Origin: Xanthostigma xanthostigma | Taxonomy: Eukaryota; Arthropoda; Insecta; Raphidioptera; Raphidiidae | NCBI GenBank assembly: GCA_963575645.1 | Contig: OY754470.1 | Span: forward strand, 4,410,501 to 4,474,500 | Direction: 5' to 3' | DNA: 64,000 nucleotides | In this document: positions 23,210 to 34,744 of the stretch, one piece after another | Layout of the letters: each line of letters starts with the position of its first letter | How positions within the stretch are numbered: the first letter of the stretch is position 1 | Notes under the pieces: generated by a model | Databases searched by the model: none | Told to the model about the DNA's origin: nothing | What the model saw: only the letters and a program-made list of their open reading frames with translations | Translations under genes and position numbers: made by a program

Positions 23210-23960
23210 AAATTTTTATACATTTTAGACCGTCATAGCGTCTAAACTAATCAAGATACAAATTTGCGATTAGGCCTAATCGATTCAGTGTACTTTTTTA
23301 CATAAGACACGTCAGTATTAAGCATATCAGGAATGTTTATATATTTTTCCAAATATCGTGAATCGTTTCATGTTTTCATGCGTTTTGCAAATATGCAACA
23401 AACGATTTTTAACCTGTTTATAGAAAAAGTCAAACTGAATCGATTCCGACTATCCGCAACCCTGTACCACTTTTAGTTTCGGAGATATAAGCGTTTATTT
23501 ATATTATTAAAAATTTAAAAACGCCATAATTTCTAAACGGCTAATTATACCGAGCTGGGATTCGGATTCCTTTCAGCGCGATTTTTTCTATAAAAATAAC
23601 CTCAGTTGTAAGCCGTATGTAAACAATATGTCACAGATTTATGGGTTTTTTTAAAAACGGAAAAAGTAACAAGAGGGGATTCTTCGTTCAAAATTAGAAA
23701 ATTTTTGAAAAAAAAAAATCGCTCGTATTCGTTTGATATTGTACATACTTATAAAAAAAGTCATTCTGAATCGATTCCGACCATCCGCAATCATGTATCT
23801 CTTTTAGTTTCGGAGATATACTGTTTACATTTTTATACATATTAGACCGTTATAATGTCTAAACTAATCGAGATACGAATTTGCGCTTAGGCTTAATCAA
23901 TTCAGCGTACTTTTTTCTATAAGACACGCCCTAAAAGTTTCATTAATTTTGCTTGATTTT
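23210..23960. repeat. Duplicated repeat block, ~610 bp apart
   Basis: 'TTTTTATACATTTTAGACCG', 'GTCTAAACTAATCAAGATAC', 'TTTGCGATTAGGCCTAATCG' and 'TATAAGACACG' near 23214-23312 recur at 23830-23930 with substitutions. A second pair, 'GAATCGATTCCGACYATCCGCA' type, occurs at 23435 and 23770, so the whole is an imperfect tandem duplication. Non-coding. Confidence 0.6.
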
Positions 23961-26900
23961 AGAGCTACAGGGTGGCTAGTATATATTATTACAGTATCTG
24001 ACACTACTGTATCTCATGTAGTTTAGATATATCTAATTGTCAGAAGGAGAAGAAATTTTTCAAATCGGTTCGGCATTTTTCGAGATTAGCGTGAACAAAC
24101 AAAAAAATAGTTGAATCTCAGTTGTCTCGTGATATTTCAAACTTTTTATGTTCTACAGTGAACAGATGTCAGATTCATCAAACACATTCTGAATAATAAA
24201 ACAAGGTATTTAAGCACAGTTGGCTAAATTATATTTTTTCACATTTCTACAATAATTTTATTACCAACTAAAAGAACTGACTTGAAATTAAACTGCAATG
24301 ACAAACGTGGAGTCGCAATTAACAGAAAGAATTCGCGCAATAAACTCTTCACAATTACAATGAGAACAGTGCAGTGAATTATGTGCCTCATTAGAGCAAT
24401 AATTAAACGAGAAAATTAGTATTTAATTAAATTGCAGCAACTTTAGTTATATTCTAATTAACTGAGAAATAGCGTTCTATCCTGGATCTGGTCATCATCA
24501 GCTACAATTGAAACTGTGGAATGCCGGGCAATAGTTTTATCGTTAACGCATAGTTGGTGCGACCGCCAACAGATGGTATCACTATCGATTAACACCGCAC
24601 TTATATTATGTTGCATAATATAGGACTCTCAAACTGCCCTTATAAGCTGATTAGATACAGTACAAACTGTAATCGATAAACAAAGAACTTCACTACAGAT
24701 TTGTTTAAATACACTATACGCCTTGCTCTTTTTGTTGAATATTTTGACGTTCACCTAAAAATCCGACCAATGGCGTTCGTGTAAACGTCATAAAAACGTT
24801 TCACAAAATAATAATGTTTTATTCTAACCCAATTGTACGCAAAACTTCCACTAACTTTAATGTTTTGCAACTATACAATTCACAAAATGTTAATAAACAA
24901 CACAAATAAATTCTCAAGAGCAAACTGTAGATATAATAGTCCACGTTTATAGGTTAGGTAATATGATCTATGTGGCGGCCATTATTATTTTTGCAGGCGA
25001 ATAAATATTTATACTCTGGAAGTAAGACAGAATAGATTTATATTTCCAGTAAACATAACTATTTATTCGGAGGAATAACTACCTGAAGAACAAATGAACC
25101 GAATAAATTATTACTTACGTTCGGTGAATATGGCTGTGATAGAGAGAGAGAGAGAGATTGTAGACGCTCGACAGTTGAGGCCATTAACGCTACCTGCTTG
25201 AGGATAATTTTTCGAAGAATCTATGCTCCGTAATTCAATATTACATAATCTGTAATAGGGTAGTGGAAGTTCATGCAATAGGTCATATGCATGTATTTTT
25301 TAAATATTTTTAATAGATTATTTAGTCAACTATAGAAAAAAATTGATAATCGTTTAAAAATGTAATATTTAATATAATTTAAAGGCTATTATTAATAGAA
25401 AAAAGAGTACAATATTACTCACATAACTTGCTATAAGTGATTATGCCCGCACCTCCACCACAATCAAACCTTTACTCCCACCACATATTTCTTAGTTCAA
25501 CATTATATTAATTTAATGTCGTAAACTTGCAGAAAATTTGTATTGGCTAAAAGCATTGTGAAAATATATCACTAACTGTCATAGTTAAATGGGCCTCTGG
25601 TACATCTTTGCTATTATTGTTATTACCTTTTTGAAAAGTTATAGTAGATATAGAAATACGATTTTCCCAAATCTAAAATTAGTAGCGTGAAATATTGAAA
25701 AAGAAACTAATTTTTCAACATAAATAAAAGTCCGTTAGAAAATATTTAACTAGAAATCAACTTAACAGATCACTAATACGACGAATACACGATTGTTTTG
25801 TTAAATCACATTTAAATTTTATATTGTTATTGTGTCTTTCTCATTGGCGTTTGTGCTGTCTAGTTTTGTCCTTGTTTAATCCGTTCGTATTATACAAAAC
25901 ACGATCGCAATAATCAACTCGCTGAGTTGTATAAACGATCATCTCATCTCTCTCTGGTGCATTGCCGGAATGGTCAGTCTGTCTCTGTTTAGTTTAAACG
26001 TGATACGATTGTAATAATGAAGTTGGTGAAACGTATAAATGATATGTTAGTCGGGTTCGAAATCTGTCATTAGATGAATCTCTATTTGTATCGGCTACTT
26101 TCGTATGCATAAAAGCAACTTCTCTTATACCAATTAATGTATTTCCAGCATTTATTGATACTGATGAAGCTATCATTTATTTTTTATCGTTAGTAAAGAT
26201 AATGCAATTATATTCTACATTAGTGACTTGCATAGTTTAAATCTTTTATCTCAAGTTGAATAGCGAAATAACAAATTAAGGAGGTTGATGCGTTACAGTC
26301 CCAATCAAAAGTAAGTCGAATTCTAAATTGGAACTTTTCCAAAATAAATTTTTACAAATGGTTGTAAGTCGATGATACCAATAAATTATTGTCATAAAGG
26401 CATAAATAAATATTTTTTTTATTATTAATTAATAATTTCTGTATTTTACTTAATAGACTAACTTTAGTATTTTTTGTACAAAGTTAGGTTAGAAAAAAAA
26501 TTATGTAAATATCTGTATTTTACATATTTTTTGCAGTATATAATTAAAAAAAGAAATTAGAAGTAAAAAAATCAAATTAAATCATTAAAAAGTTGAAAAA
26601 TCAGTCAAGATTGTTAAAATTGTCAAGAATAAAAGTCCATAATTGAAAAGTGCTAAGATTTAATATTTTTTTTATTTATTAAAAGTTTCTTAATTAAATT
26701 GGTAAAAATATTAAAATATGCGTAAGACATTGATGCTTTACAGAGTTAGTTTTCGGAACTGCTGACATTATTTGGTTTTTTGCAAAAAATTAAAATGTAT
26801 CGTTTGCCATGCTAGGTTGACATATTTTCCATAAGACTATACATGTAAAAGTTTTTTTTAATTTTTCATTTTATAAATCTCATAATGATTTTGAATTTTT

Positions 26901-27155
26901 TATAGAAAATTTTGTCATAAAAAACTTTATTTCAGGTTTTTTTCATTATCTTCGTTTAACGCCTCAACCTCCTTAATTGACGTAGATGTATTTCTTTTTG
27001 TAATAAAAGAACAGAAAATCTGATTTTTCATAATTACGTTCCTAAATAAAACCAATAAATTGTAGGAGGAGCCACTCCCAACCAGTTTTTTTTATAAAAA
27101 AGTTCGTTTTTTAGCATTCCGTACCCGAAGGGTGCCCAAAGAGATCTTATTACTA
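23961..27155. other. AT-rich spacer with (GA)n microsatellite
   Basis: A GA tract is at 25141-25157. Positions 27095-27150 hold a 'TTTTTTAGCATTCCGTACCC' fragment of the repeat seen at 15785. The minus-strand frame at 25994-26176 (begins MIASSVSINAGNTLIGIREV) has a more protein-like composition than most but no known domain, no upstream promoter or splice context; I do not call it. Confidence 0.4.
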
Positions 27156-27600
27156 AAGGCCGCAGCACACGAAGCATGAAACGCTGCACGATTTCTTGCT
27201 AGATTTGTCTACTAGTTTTCTGGCACTGGTTTTCTTGATTGCTGTTATGTGCTCGCTTCACACGAGACGTTTTTTCAGGCTAGTTTTGTAAATAAATCTT
27301 GTGCGCGCGCAGTGACAGTTCAAATATAAACACAGAGCAAAACGTGTCTGTTGTCTGACTCTGAACAGAATGACGCCAGTTGGTTTGTGGGCGTTTGTTC
27401 AAGTCGTCCACGTGACAAGACACTGCTTCCTGATTAGTTCTTGCTCATACCTAGCAAGGGAAATAGCCCTCGTTCTAATTTTAAAACCTATCTGGTGAGC
27501 TAGCAGGCGAGCCCGCAGTGACGTCATTTCCAGCTTCGTATCTAGCCTACCGGCCAGCAGAACTCCAAGCAGCGTTTCTAGCCTCGTGGGCAGCGGCCTT
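27156..27600. mobile_element. Non-autonomous DNA element C, copy 2
   Basis: Left end AAGGCCGCAGCACACGAAGC; right end read inward AAGGCCGCTGCCCACGAGGC. The inside matches 9478-9790 ('GTGCGCGCGCAGTGACAGTT', 'AAACGTGTC', 'GTTTGTGGGCG', 'GCAGTGACGTCATTTCCAGC'). The 72-codon minus-strand frame is an accident of its higher GC content. Confidence 0.7.
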
Positions 27601-27655
27601 GAGCCTCTGCTGTCCATTTGTATGTAGCGGGCTGTATCTCATTTGATATAGCATA

Positions 27656-28252
27656 ATTCGCCATAGGAACTGATTCTAGTGCTCCCTGGTGGCAGAAAAG
27701 CTGTATATGCTTTAATCAATTTTAAAGTAAACGTCACATAATTTATTTATAATGGATATAATAAATTCGAAATAAATATTACTGATATTATTAAGTATTT
27801 GGGTAATTCTAAAAAACATCTAGTAGAAGGAGAACAAGTGTTTAAAGCGAATCACATTATAGTCAGGAAGCAAGTACATTTTTGGAAATTTGATTTTTCT
27901 TCATTGGTTAGTTCTTTTCTTTTCTGTTTATATACCTACATCAATTTATTTTTTATTTTTTTTTCATTTTTTCCATTAAATAAAATTTTTTTTTCCATAT
28001 TCCATAATGATGAAAATTTGTTAACTGTCAGTATGAAATACTTTCTAACCTAACTAAATGCTAAATTTCTATCCTATTTATTTGTAGCAACGATATAAAT
28101 GCATTAGAAACCATAACATGCACAGAATTTAGACAAATTCTTTTTCTTTAGTTCACTCATTACAATAAACTAACTGTCAAATGTCATTAAAGCATATACA
28201 GCTTTTATTTTCTGTCACCAGAGAGTACTAGTATCAGTTCCCATGGCGAATA
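27656..28252. mobile_element. Inverted-repeat DNA element, ~600 bp
   Basis: Left end ATTCGCCATAGGAACTGATT; right end read inward ATTCGCCATGGGAACTGATA. The arms extend about 70 bp inward, through 'AGCTGTATATGCTTTAAT' at both sides. The interior is A/T-rich; the 84-codon frame there is phenylalanine-rich low complexity. The superfamily is not determinable from what I see. Confidence 0.65.
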
Positions 28253-28464
28253 ACGCCAATATTTAATTTTGGGATTACATTCCGAAAAGTAATTAAATCT
28301 TTAGTGTAATTGAAAATAAATTGATCATTCAGCTAGGAAATAATTATCTTTTATAATGATTTGTTGAGTCAGAAAGGTTTCAAAGAATCCGAGAAAATGT
28401 ATTTTGACGTACCTAAATGGATGACAAAGGATTAAAAATTTACTACCCAGTGAGTTTAACTATA

Positions 28465-29022
28465 TACAGTATGTAAACGCGTAAGGTGCACATAGGGAAA
28501 TTAACATTGGGAAAAAATGACTGGATCAGAGTGAGCCTTGAAATGTCGTTTTTCAATTTGACAGATAATATTCTTTTGCAAAATGAATGTGTATACTACC
28601 GCAGAAAATATTCAAATGATTACAACATAATCGGACTTTTTTATTAATGGGACATTAAATTCCCAAAAATACTTAAATATGGTGCGAGATCAAATATCTC
28701 CGCCTATTCGTGTTGAACCTAAAGACATTGGGTCACTGATTTACCAACGCGCATACGTCATACCAGTCAGACAATTTTTTAATGAAATGTCTCCAAACAG
28801 ATGGAGTTGTTTTTTTGTTTTATTTTTGTACAAAAAAATTAAAATAATGATTTATAAGAGCTTTTTATTTATGAAAATAAATCAAAATAAAATAGAAATC
28901 CTCAAGATTATCACGATAATTCAGTAGAAATAACAATTAATGCAGTCGTGGCTAACTCTGATCCAAGTATTTTTTCCCAATGCTAATTTCCTTATGTGCA
29001 CCTTACGCGTTTACATACTGTA
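28465..29022. mobile_element. Tc1/mariner-like MITE flanked by TA
   Basis: The element 28467-29020 (554 bp) starts CAGTATGTAAACGCGTAAGG. Its right end read inward is CAGTATGTAAACGCGTAAGG as well. The arms stay nearly identical for about 65 bp, to 'ACTGGATCAGAGT'. TA flanks at 28465-28466 and 29021-29022. CAGT ends plus TA fit Tc1/mariner/pogo. An 82-codon frame at 28679 (begins MVRDQISPPIRVEPKDIGSL) shows no DDE signature. Confidence 0.8.
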
Positions 29023-30229
29023 TATATACGTGTGAATATAATCTGCTTTTGTTTTGTATTAGAATAATAATTTCAGAAACTTTCTACATTAGGTTTTCCT
29101 TGACAAGGAATTACACAGATAGGTACTTCCGAATGAACGTAGTCGGGTGCATTTAATTTTCCGGCTCTTTTCCAAAACTTTTCTCATGGTATATTTTCAG
29201 ATGTCGCGTATAGTTCTTGCACGTTCCATCAACTTTTATTAATTTCTAATTTAATTGACTGTTGGAAGTTTTTCAATTATGCTACCAAATGATTTGGCTG
29301 TATGTACGTAAAGAAGAGAAGTTTTATACTGTACTAAAATTCAAAATAGGCTTACAAACTTCCGAGATATATTTCGATTCAATACTTTATCAAAGTACTA
29401 TAAATTTTTATTCTTGCTAACGATTTGATACGATTCTGAAACTTTTGAAAGATTTGCGTTTCTTTTTCTTTGCTTATTCGATATGTTTTACGAAATAAAA
29501 AACGATTTTAACTATTTTTTAAATTCAAATCTTTGATTAACGTCTGAATAGAACACTTCAAATAAATAAAATTATCGACCAATTTTTTTTCAGACTATAT
29601 TGACAAAAATAATAAAATTATAAATCAATATATATAGTCTGAAAAAAATTAGTCGATAATTTTATTTATTTATCTATTTTTTGTTGGTTTGAGATTTTTT
29701 TTTGCTTAATATCGTAGACAATTTTTTATGGTTGCGTATCTCAAAGAAAAAAAAAACGGAACCCTCGTTTGTCCGTCCGTCTGTCTGTATATCTGTCATT
29801 GAAATAAATAGGTACTAAGTTTATTCAAGGTCATCAAAATACAGATTTTCATGTTTGCCAACTGCAATTTGTATTAAAAAAAAAGGGGTATTGGAAGTTA
29901 TATATGCGATAAACAGTGAAAATTGGGTAAACCTCAAATTTAATATACACACGTACTGATGTGACCGAACTGGTTCCAACGCCCTAAGTAATGAAATAGC
30001 AAGTGAGAGAGATAGAGAGAGATGCGAGTGAATGATATCGTAATATGTAACCTTTAAAAGGGAATGGAGAAAGCTTTAAGGAAAAACATATAACAATAAA
30101 CAAAATACATACCCGGCACTTTTTATTTTATTATTTTATTTATTATTATAGAAAAAGACACTGATACCGTCTATTTTGCAATGATTTTTTTTAATAAAAA
30201 AGGTAATAATTCAACCTTATTAGTGTATT
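29023..30229. other. AT-rich spacer with Penelope-like fragment and palindrome
   Basis: Positions 29520-29562 match the 1-320 family. At 29563-29675 an inverted repeat brackets about 28 bases: AATAAATAAAATTATCGACC ... AGTCGATAATTTTATTTATT, including 'TCAGACTATAT' and its inverse. Positions 29750-29800 hold a 'CGGAACCCTCGTTTGTCCGT' fragment of the 15785 repeat family. Confidence 0.5.
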
Positions 30230-30352
30230 TGCCATAAGGCACTTACACTATTGGCGTCGGTCGGATGGCGGGACCTAGGGGTCGGACCAAAATTTCTCGA
30301 CGTTTCATAAGTTTCTAAGAAGTTTGGCACCATTTTTGGAAATGTTTATATA

Positions 30353-30417
<65 letters not shown>

Positions 30418-30560
30418 ACCACGATAACTCTCGACAGACTTAATCGATTTAAACGAAATTTGGTCCACATGTTGGAATCCATCATCGCAAGAAGCCTATT
30501 TAAAATGGGCCCGATTGGGCCATTTTAAGGGGGGTATTTAGGGGTTGAAAAATGTTTTTG
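30230..30560 (+). repeat. Dispersed repeat P, copy 2, split by a (TA)n tract
   Basis: Matches 3830-4165 ('CACTATTGGCGTCGGTCGGA', 'GAAATGTTTATAT', 'AACGAAATTTGG', 'AGCCTATTTAAAATGGGC'). A TA microsatellite of about 65 bp occupies 30347-30411 exactly where copy 1 has the short GTTTATATGACG. Confidence 0.6.
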
Positions 30561-32533
30561 GGCCCGAAAATACGGAAAAAATTTTCAGAATCACTTCAAA
30601 TTTGAAATTTAACCCTTTAGTAATTATTGAAATGTGCTGCTAAAATTTAAATAAAATCGGCCCGACAGGACCGGACTTACAAGTTTTATGAAAACGCAAG
30701 TTTACTGATATGGATTTACATACTGAAGGGTGTATATAATTTGGTACAGATGTTGAATTGGTATGTAGTATTGAAATTAAGTAAAAAAATGTTGTTTTAA
30801 GGGGTGTATTAGAGGGTAATTTTTTTTATTTTGTCCAAAAACAAAGTTAAGTTCATACAATAGAGCCACACTGCTTATAAAAGCAAATACACTATATTGT
30901 CGGCAGGGTTTCGCACTGCGACCCGAGTTTTTATTATTCACGTCATAATTTTATGTTTAATTTTTAATGCTTTTCATGAATACATATTTTTCATTTTTTG
31001 TTAATTGCCACTTATATTAAATAAAAAAAGCCGTTATTTTGAAAAAAATAAAAGTCGTAACGGTAAGCAGAAAGGAAATATTCTTATCTCGCATCTGTCT
31101 TTTCGGCAAAATATTTTTTATGTAAATAAATACTTAAAAATGGCAATATAAACACATATTTTTATAGACATTAAATTATAATCATTATTTGCTTTCTTCT
31201 GAATCACAAAAATAGAAGAAATATTTTTAGTGAAGAATGTGCAAAAAAAAATTTACATGTGTAAAATTTCAGGGAAAAATCTTTTATACATTGGTACCTT
31301 GATACGTATCGGACATTTCAGTCTTCTCCAGTTTGTTACGTTAGAATGACCTACGTGTAATTACAGTCGAAATCATGTATTTTCAACACCATCCACACAT
31401 TTTTATTAGGTTGTACTAACGTATTTTTAAGTTTGTATAGGTGCCTACTATTACATCAAATTAATAAATGTTTTTTTTCTGATTTGTCTGATTGTCACGA
31501 CATGAGGATGAAGGAGAAGTTGGAAATACATGAGTAGATTTGTCTCGACATGTTGAAAATACATGACATCTACTGTAAATACAACTTAATAAAAAAAACC
31601 AGAGGAGTGAAGTAAAACATGTATATATATTATGTATATAAAATTGTTTAAGAACGAAATTACGAAATAATCAAGAAATCACCGCAAGCAAACTCGCAAA
31701 CGAACTACTGACTGAGATATATATAGTTCATGCACTGGCTATGAGAGGAAGAGAGAAAGAAAATGTGCACTGATCTCTCTTGCTCCTACAGTGTGATACA
31801 GACAATAGGCCTGCACTGTGTCTTAACTGGCTATTATCACACTTTTCGTAACACTCTTAAACGTAACTGGCTATGATCACACTTTTCGTAAGTCACGCGT
31901 GCGAAGTCAAGCGTGCGTAGAGAAGTTTTACTTCAAAAATCCGATAAGGTCAAATGTTAGTTGTTTTTTTAAATATTTTAATATTCGGTGATAAAATAGG
32001 TATCATAAAAGTACCTGATTGAAGTTGAAACGATGGATTTATTATGAATGAATTTTGTACACACGAAGATGAAAGGTTCCACGTTTAATCTTAAGGCAGT
32101 TGAACAAACAAGGGCCACTCTGTTCAGAACAAGACATTCAGAACGCCTGCTGGCTAACGGCCAGATCACCTATTTCTGAATGAAGCTCGCTATCCTCTGA
32201 AAGGAGTTTGTACAAAAGTTAGCTTTACGTTGGTGTAACACGATGTACATTTGACAAACTGAAACACTGTATCTTATCTGATCGGAGTGTACAACAAAAT
32301 GAATACATTTCGCTTTTTAATAAAGCCGTTCTGATAAATTAAATTTCACATTTTCGATATAATCTAATTATTCTTGTTTGGCTGAATTGCCGTGTAATAT
32401 ACATGATAAACTGAGAAAACGGTCGGTGAAGATATCTTCGAATTAGTTGAAAGTTCCAGAATAAAACTACTGTAGTGCACTCCGCATTAATTAGTAGCCG
32501 TTTTGTGAAATATATTTGCAACCTTAGAACCCT
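30561..32533. other. AT-rich spacer, little recognised
   Basis: A 27-bp direct repeat, ACTGGCTATKATCACACTTTTCG, occurs at 31828 and 31866. Frames at 31978-32169 and 32339-32605 (both minus) show no domain. Nothing else matched. Confidence 0.45.
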
Positions 32534-33203
32534 AAAAAAAATTGGTTGTCTGTAAAGTCGATTTACGGACGATAGTTTTACGTGATAACGTATTCCGTAA
32601 TACATAACCTAAATTCTACATATAATAATTATAATAATTCGAATCTATGATATTGCATCTTTCGCTTCAAATTTAGGTTAATTTTATTTACTTAAATTAC
32701 TCACCACCTATAATAATAATTGTTTTTTTTAACTTTCTTTCTTTCGTATTTATTTTAAGTCTCAAAGATTAGCTGTCATAATATTTTGAAAACAATTGTT
32801 TCACTGTTTATATAAAATTCCAAAACCTACTTACAATATTTAAGTATTTTCATACGTCAAAAAATTGATTTTTATAATGATAAAATTTGTATGAAAACGA
32901 TTTTTTCGAGAGATGAGACCTAGCTAAAACGATTTTTTGCCCCCCAAATCCCTTTTCAGTAAATTTCATCCAAATCGTTAGGGCCGTTTTCGAGAAAAGC
33001 ACGCACAGGGTCAGGCGGAACGTTAGGAACGTTACACTTTTTCGTGCATGCAGCCGGTGTTTCATCAATTTATAAGATTGGTGATTCATCAATTTATAAG
33101 ACGTTATCACGTCAAAATAATCTGTACATTTTGGTATATCATCATATTATTAAACTATGCAATGCTTTGATTGATAATGTCCGCCGAGACTTTTTGGAGA
33201 TCC

Positions 33204-33340
33204 ATAGTTGAAATTTCTGTGAAAATAAAACCAACTCCAATTTTTTTAAATTTATTTATTTATTTATCAAATTAAATAAATATTTTTAAGAAGGAAAAAA
33301 ATCTGGAGTTGGTTTCATTTTCACTAATATTTCAACTATA
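33204..33340. repeat. Small inverted repeat inside the composite
   Basis: ATAGTTGAAATTTCTGTGAA with AACCAACTCCA on the left is mirrored by TGGAGTTGGTTT with TTTCAACTAT on the right. The arms are about 40 bp and the loop is A/T-rich. Its right arm abuts the LINE tail at 33341. Confidence 0.65.
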
Positions 33341-33960
33341 CAATAATAATAATCGACTTTATTTAGGTTTATGAGTAGCCAAAGCGGTTTCAACATGCCC
33401 TCTCTAAAATATACAAAAATAATATACAAAACATGAGATATTTATATCTTGACATAAAATTATTAAGATTGTAGCCATCAAAACATAAAAATTAAAAAAT
33501 TAGGGTTAAAAATATTTAATATTTTCCAGTAGCACTTCTTTACATTAATTTAAAAACTGTTTTTTTATTTTTGATGCCTCTTATACTGTTTTGTAATTTA
33601 TTCCACTGTTTTAGTCCTTCAACCAAAAATGATGTCGAGCCAAGAGCTGTATTGCAAAATGGAATAACCAAGTCTAACTCATTGCGGGTCTGATAATTAT
33701 GATACTCCGTAAGATAGCTGAATTGCTCATACAAGTAATCAGGCTTTGTTTTATGTAATATAGAATGCATCAGACCCAGCATATGCAATAGACGGAAATC
33801 TGACATATCCAGTATAGACATTACTTGCTAATGAACTTATTGAACATAAAATTTAGTTGGATATTGTTGAAATAACTTGATTCAATAATTTCATACTGGT
33901 ATAAAATATCGGATATATTTATTGGCTCGTTCATAAATTCAGATAATGAAATTAGGACTG
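33341..33960 (-). mobile_element. LINE (Jockey/CR1-type) 3' end fragment
   Basis: Read on the minus strand, a degraded reverse-transcriptase C-terminal region is followed by a 3' UTR that ends in an ATTATTATTATTG tail (33341-33353), the usual simple-repeat tail of these LINEs. Only the last ~600 bp survives, as expected from 5' truncation during target-primed reverse transcription. Confidence 0.7.
33540..33821 (-). pseudogene. LINE ORF2 C-terminal remnant
   Basis: The 93-residue frame ends at a real-looking stop (TAA at 33540-33542). It contains the pattern seen just after the reverse transcriptase domain of Jockey/CR1/I-type LINEs: 'RLLHMLGLMHSIL' then 'YQTRNELDLVIP', then 'SFLVEGLKQWNKLQNSIRGI' and 'KKTVFKLM'. 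In the family this segment (H-N-x-x-TR-N ... FxxxxxKxWNxLPxxI) follows the thumb. The catalytic FxDD box would lie further upstream and is missing. A TAG lies in frame just before the first Met, so this is not an intact protein. It would have served retrotransposition, not a host pathway. Confidence 0.7.
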
Positions 33961-34144
33961 TAGCTATTAAAACTTCAGTTAATTTTAATTAGCTAAATTT
34001 ATATTATAAATTTTAATAATGTTTATTTTATAATTGATATGTCATTTTAAAATGAATCAATAATGCAACAATATAATGTAATTAAAATTAAATTAATAAT
34101 AAAACTGAATTTTGTTAACCAATGTTGGTAGTTCTGATTTTAAA

Positions 34145-34744
34145 TCTATACTAATATGTAAAGCTGAAGAGTTTGTTTGTTTGTTTGTTTGAACGCGCTA
34201 ATCTCAGGAACTACTGGTTCAAATTGAAAAAAACATTTTTTGTTGGATAGCCCATTTATCGAGGAAGGCTATAGGCTATATAATATCACTCTACGACCAT
34301 TAGGAGCGGAGCATTAATAAAAAATGTTGCAAAATGTATCTCAAAAATAAGCTTCTATTCACGTGAAATGCATTAACTAAATATACTCATATTAGCGTTG
34401 TGAGTACACAACCCCGGCTGGCTCAATCGGTAGAGCATGCGACTGTCAATATCAGGGTCGTGGGTTCGAGTCCCACGTTGAGCGAATATATTTTTATTTA
34501 TTTTTTATTTTCTACATTGCTTTCTTTTAAGGCTTACATTTAAATTTATTTATATTTCATTTAATTAAAAAAAAAAGTACAAATACTGCTTTTTATCAAC
34601 AAAAACTTTTGAACGGTAACTCCGATCATCATGAAATTTGGACACAACATTCATCTCGGTAAACTAAGATGAATGTGTGTATTCATGTTCCTCCCTTCCT
34701 AATTCGTTCTTTTACACCCGGGTGAAACCGGACGGGACCGCTAG
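34145..34744 (+). mobile_element. Non-autonomous Helitron carrying a tRNA-like sequence
   Basis: The 5' end is TCTATACTAATATGTAAAGC (34145) and the 3' end is ...CCGGACGGGACCGCTAG (34744), with a possible CCCG/CGGG hairpin about 8-12 bases before CTAG. It lies between A (34144) and T (34745), as Helitrons do, with no target duplication and no TIR. A GTTTGTTTGTTTG tract follows the 5' end. No Rep/helicase is encoded. A tRNA-Lys-like sequence sits in the middle. Confidence 0.8.
34412..34484 (+). pseudogene. tRNA-Lys-like pseudogene inside the Helitron
   Basis: This 73-base sequence aligns throughout with a eukaryotic tRNA-Lys. The D arm (GGCTCAATCGGTAGAGC), A box and T arm (GTGGG TTCGAGT CCCAC) are intact. 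The acceptor stem has mismatches at its first and third pairs, and the anticodon stem has two. The anticodon loop reads CTGTCAA, so the triplet is GTC (Asp) where Lys-CTT would be expected. It is therefore unlikely to be a working tRNA, though its internal polymerase III promoter looks usable. Confidence 0.7.

Noticed and set aside
25994..26176. Minus-strand 60-residue frame with protein-like composition
   Set aside because: No homologous family recognised, no splice or promoter context, and the length is within chance for 64 kb.
34412..34484. Functional tRNA gene (Asp by triplet)
   Set aside because: Mismatched acceptor and anticodon stems, tRNA-Lys body with an Asp triplet, and a location within a Helitron all point to a pseudogene.
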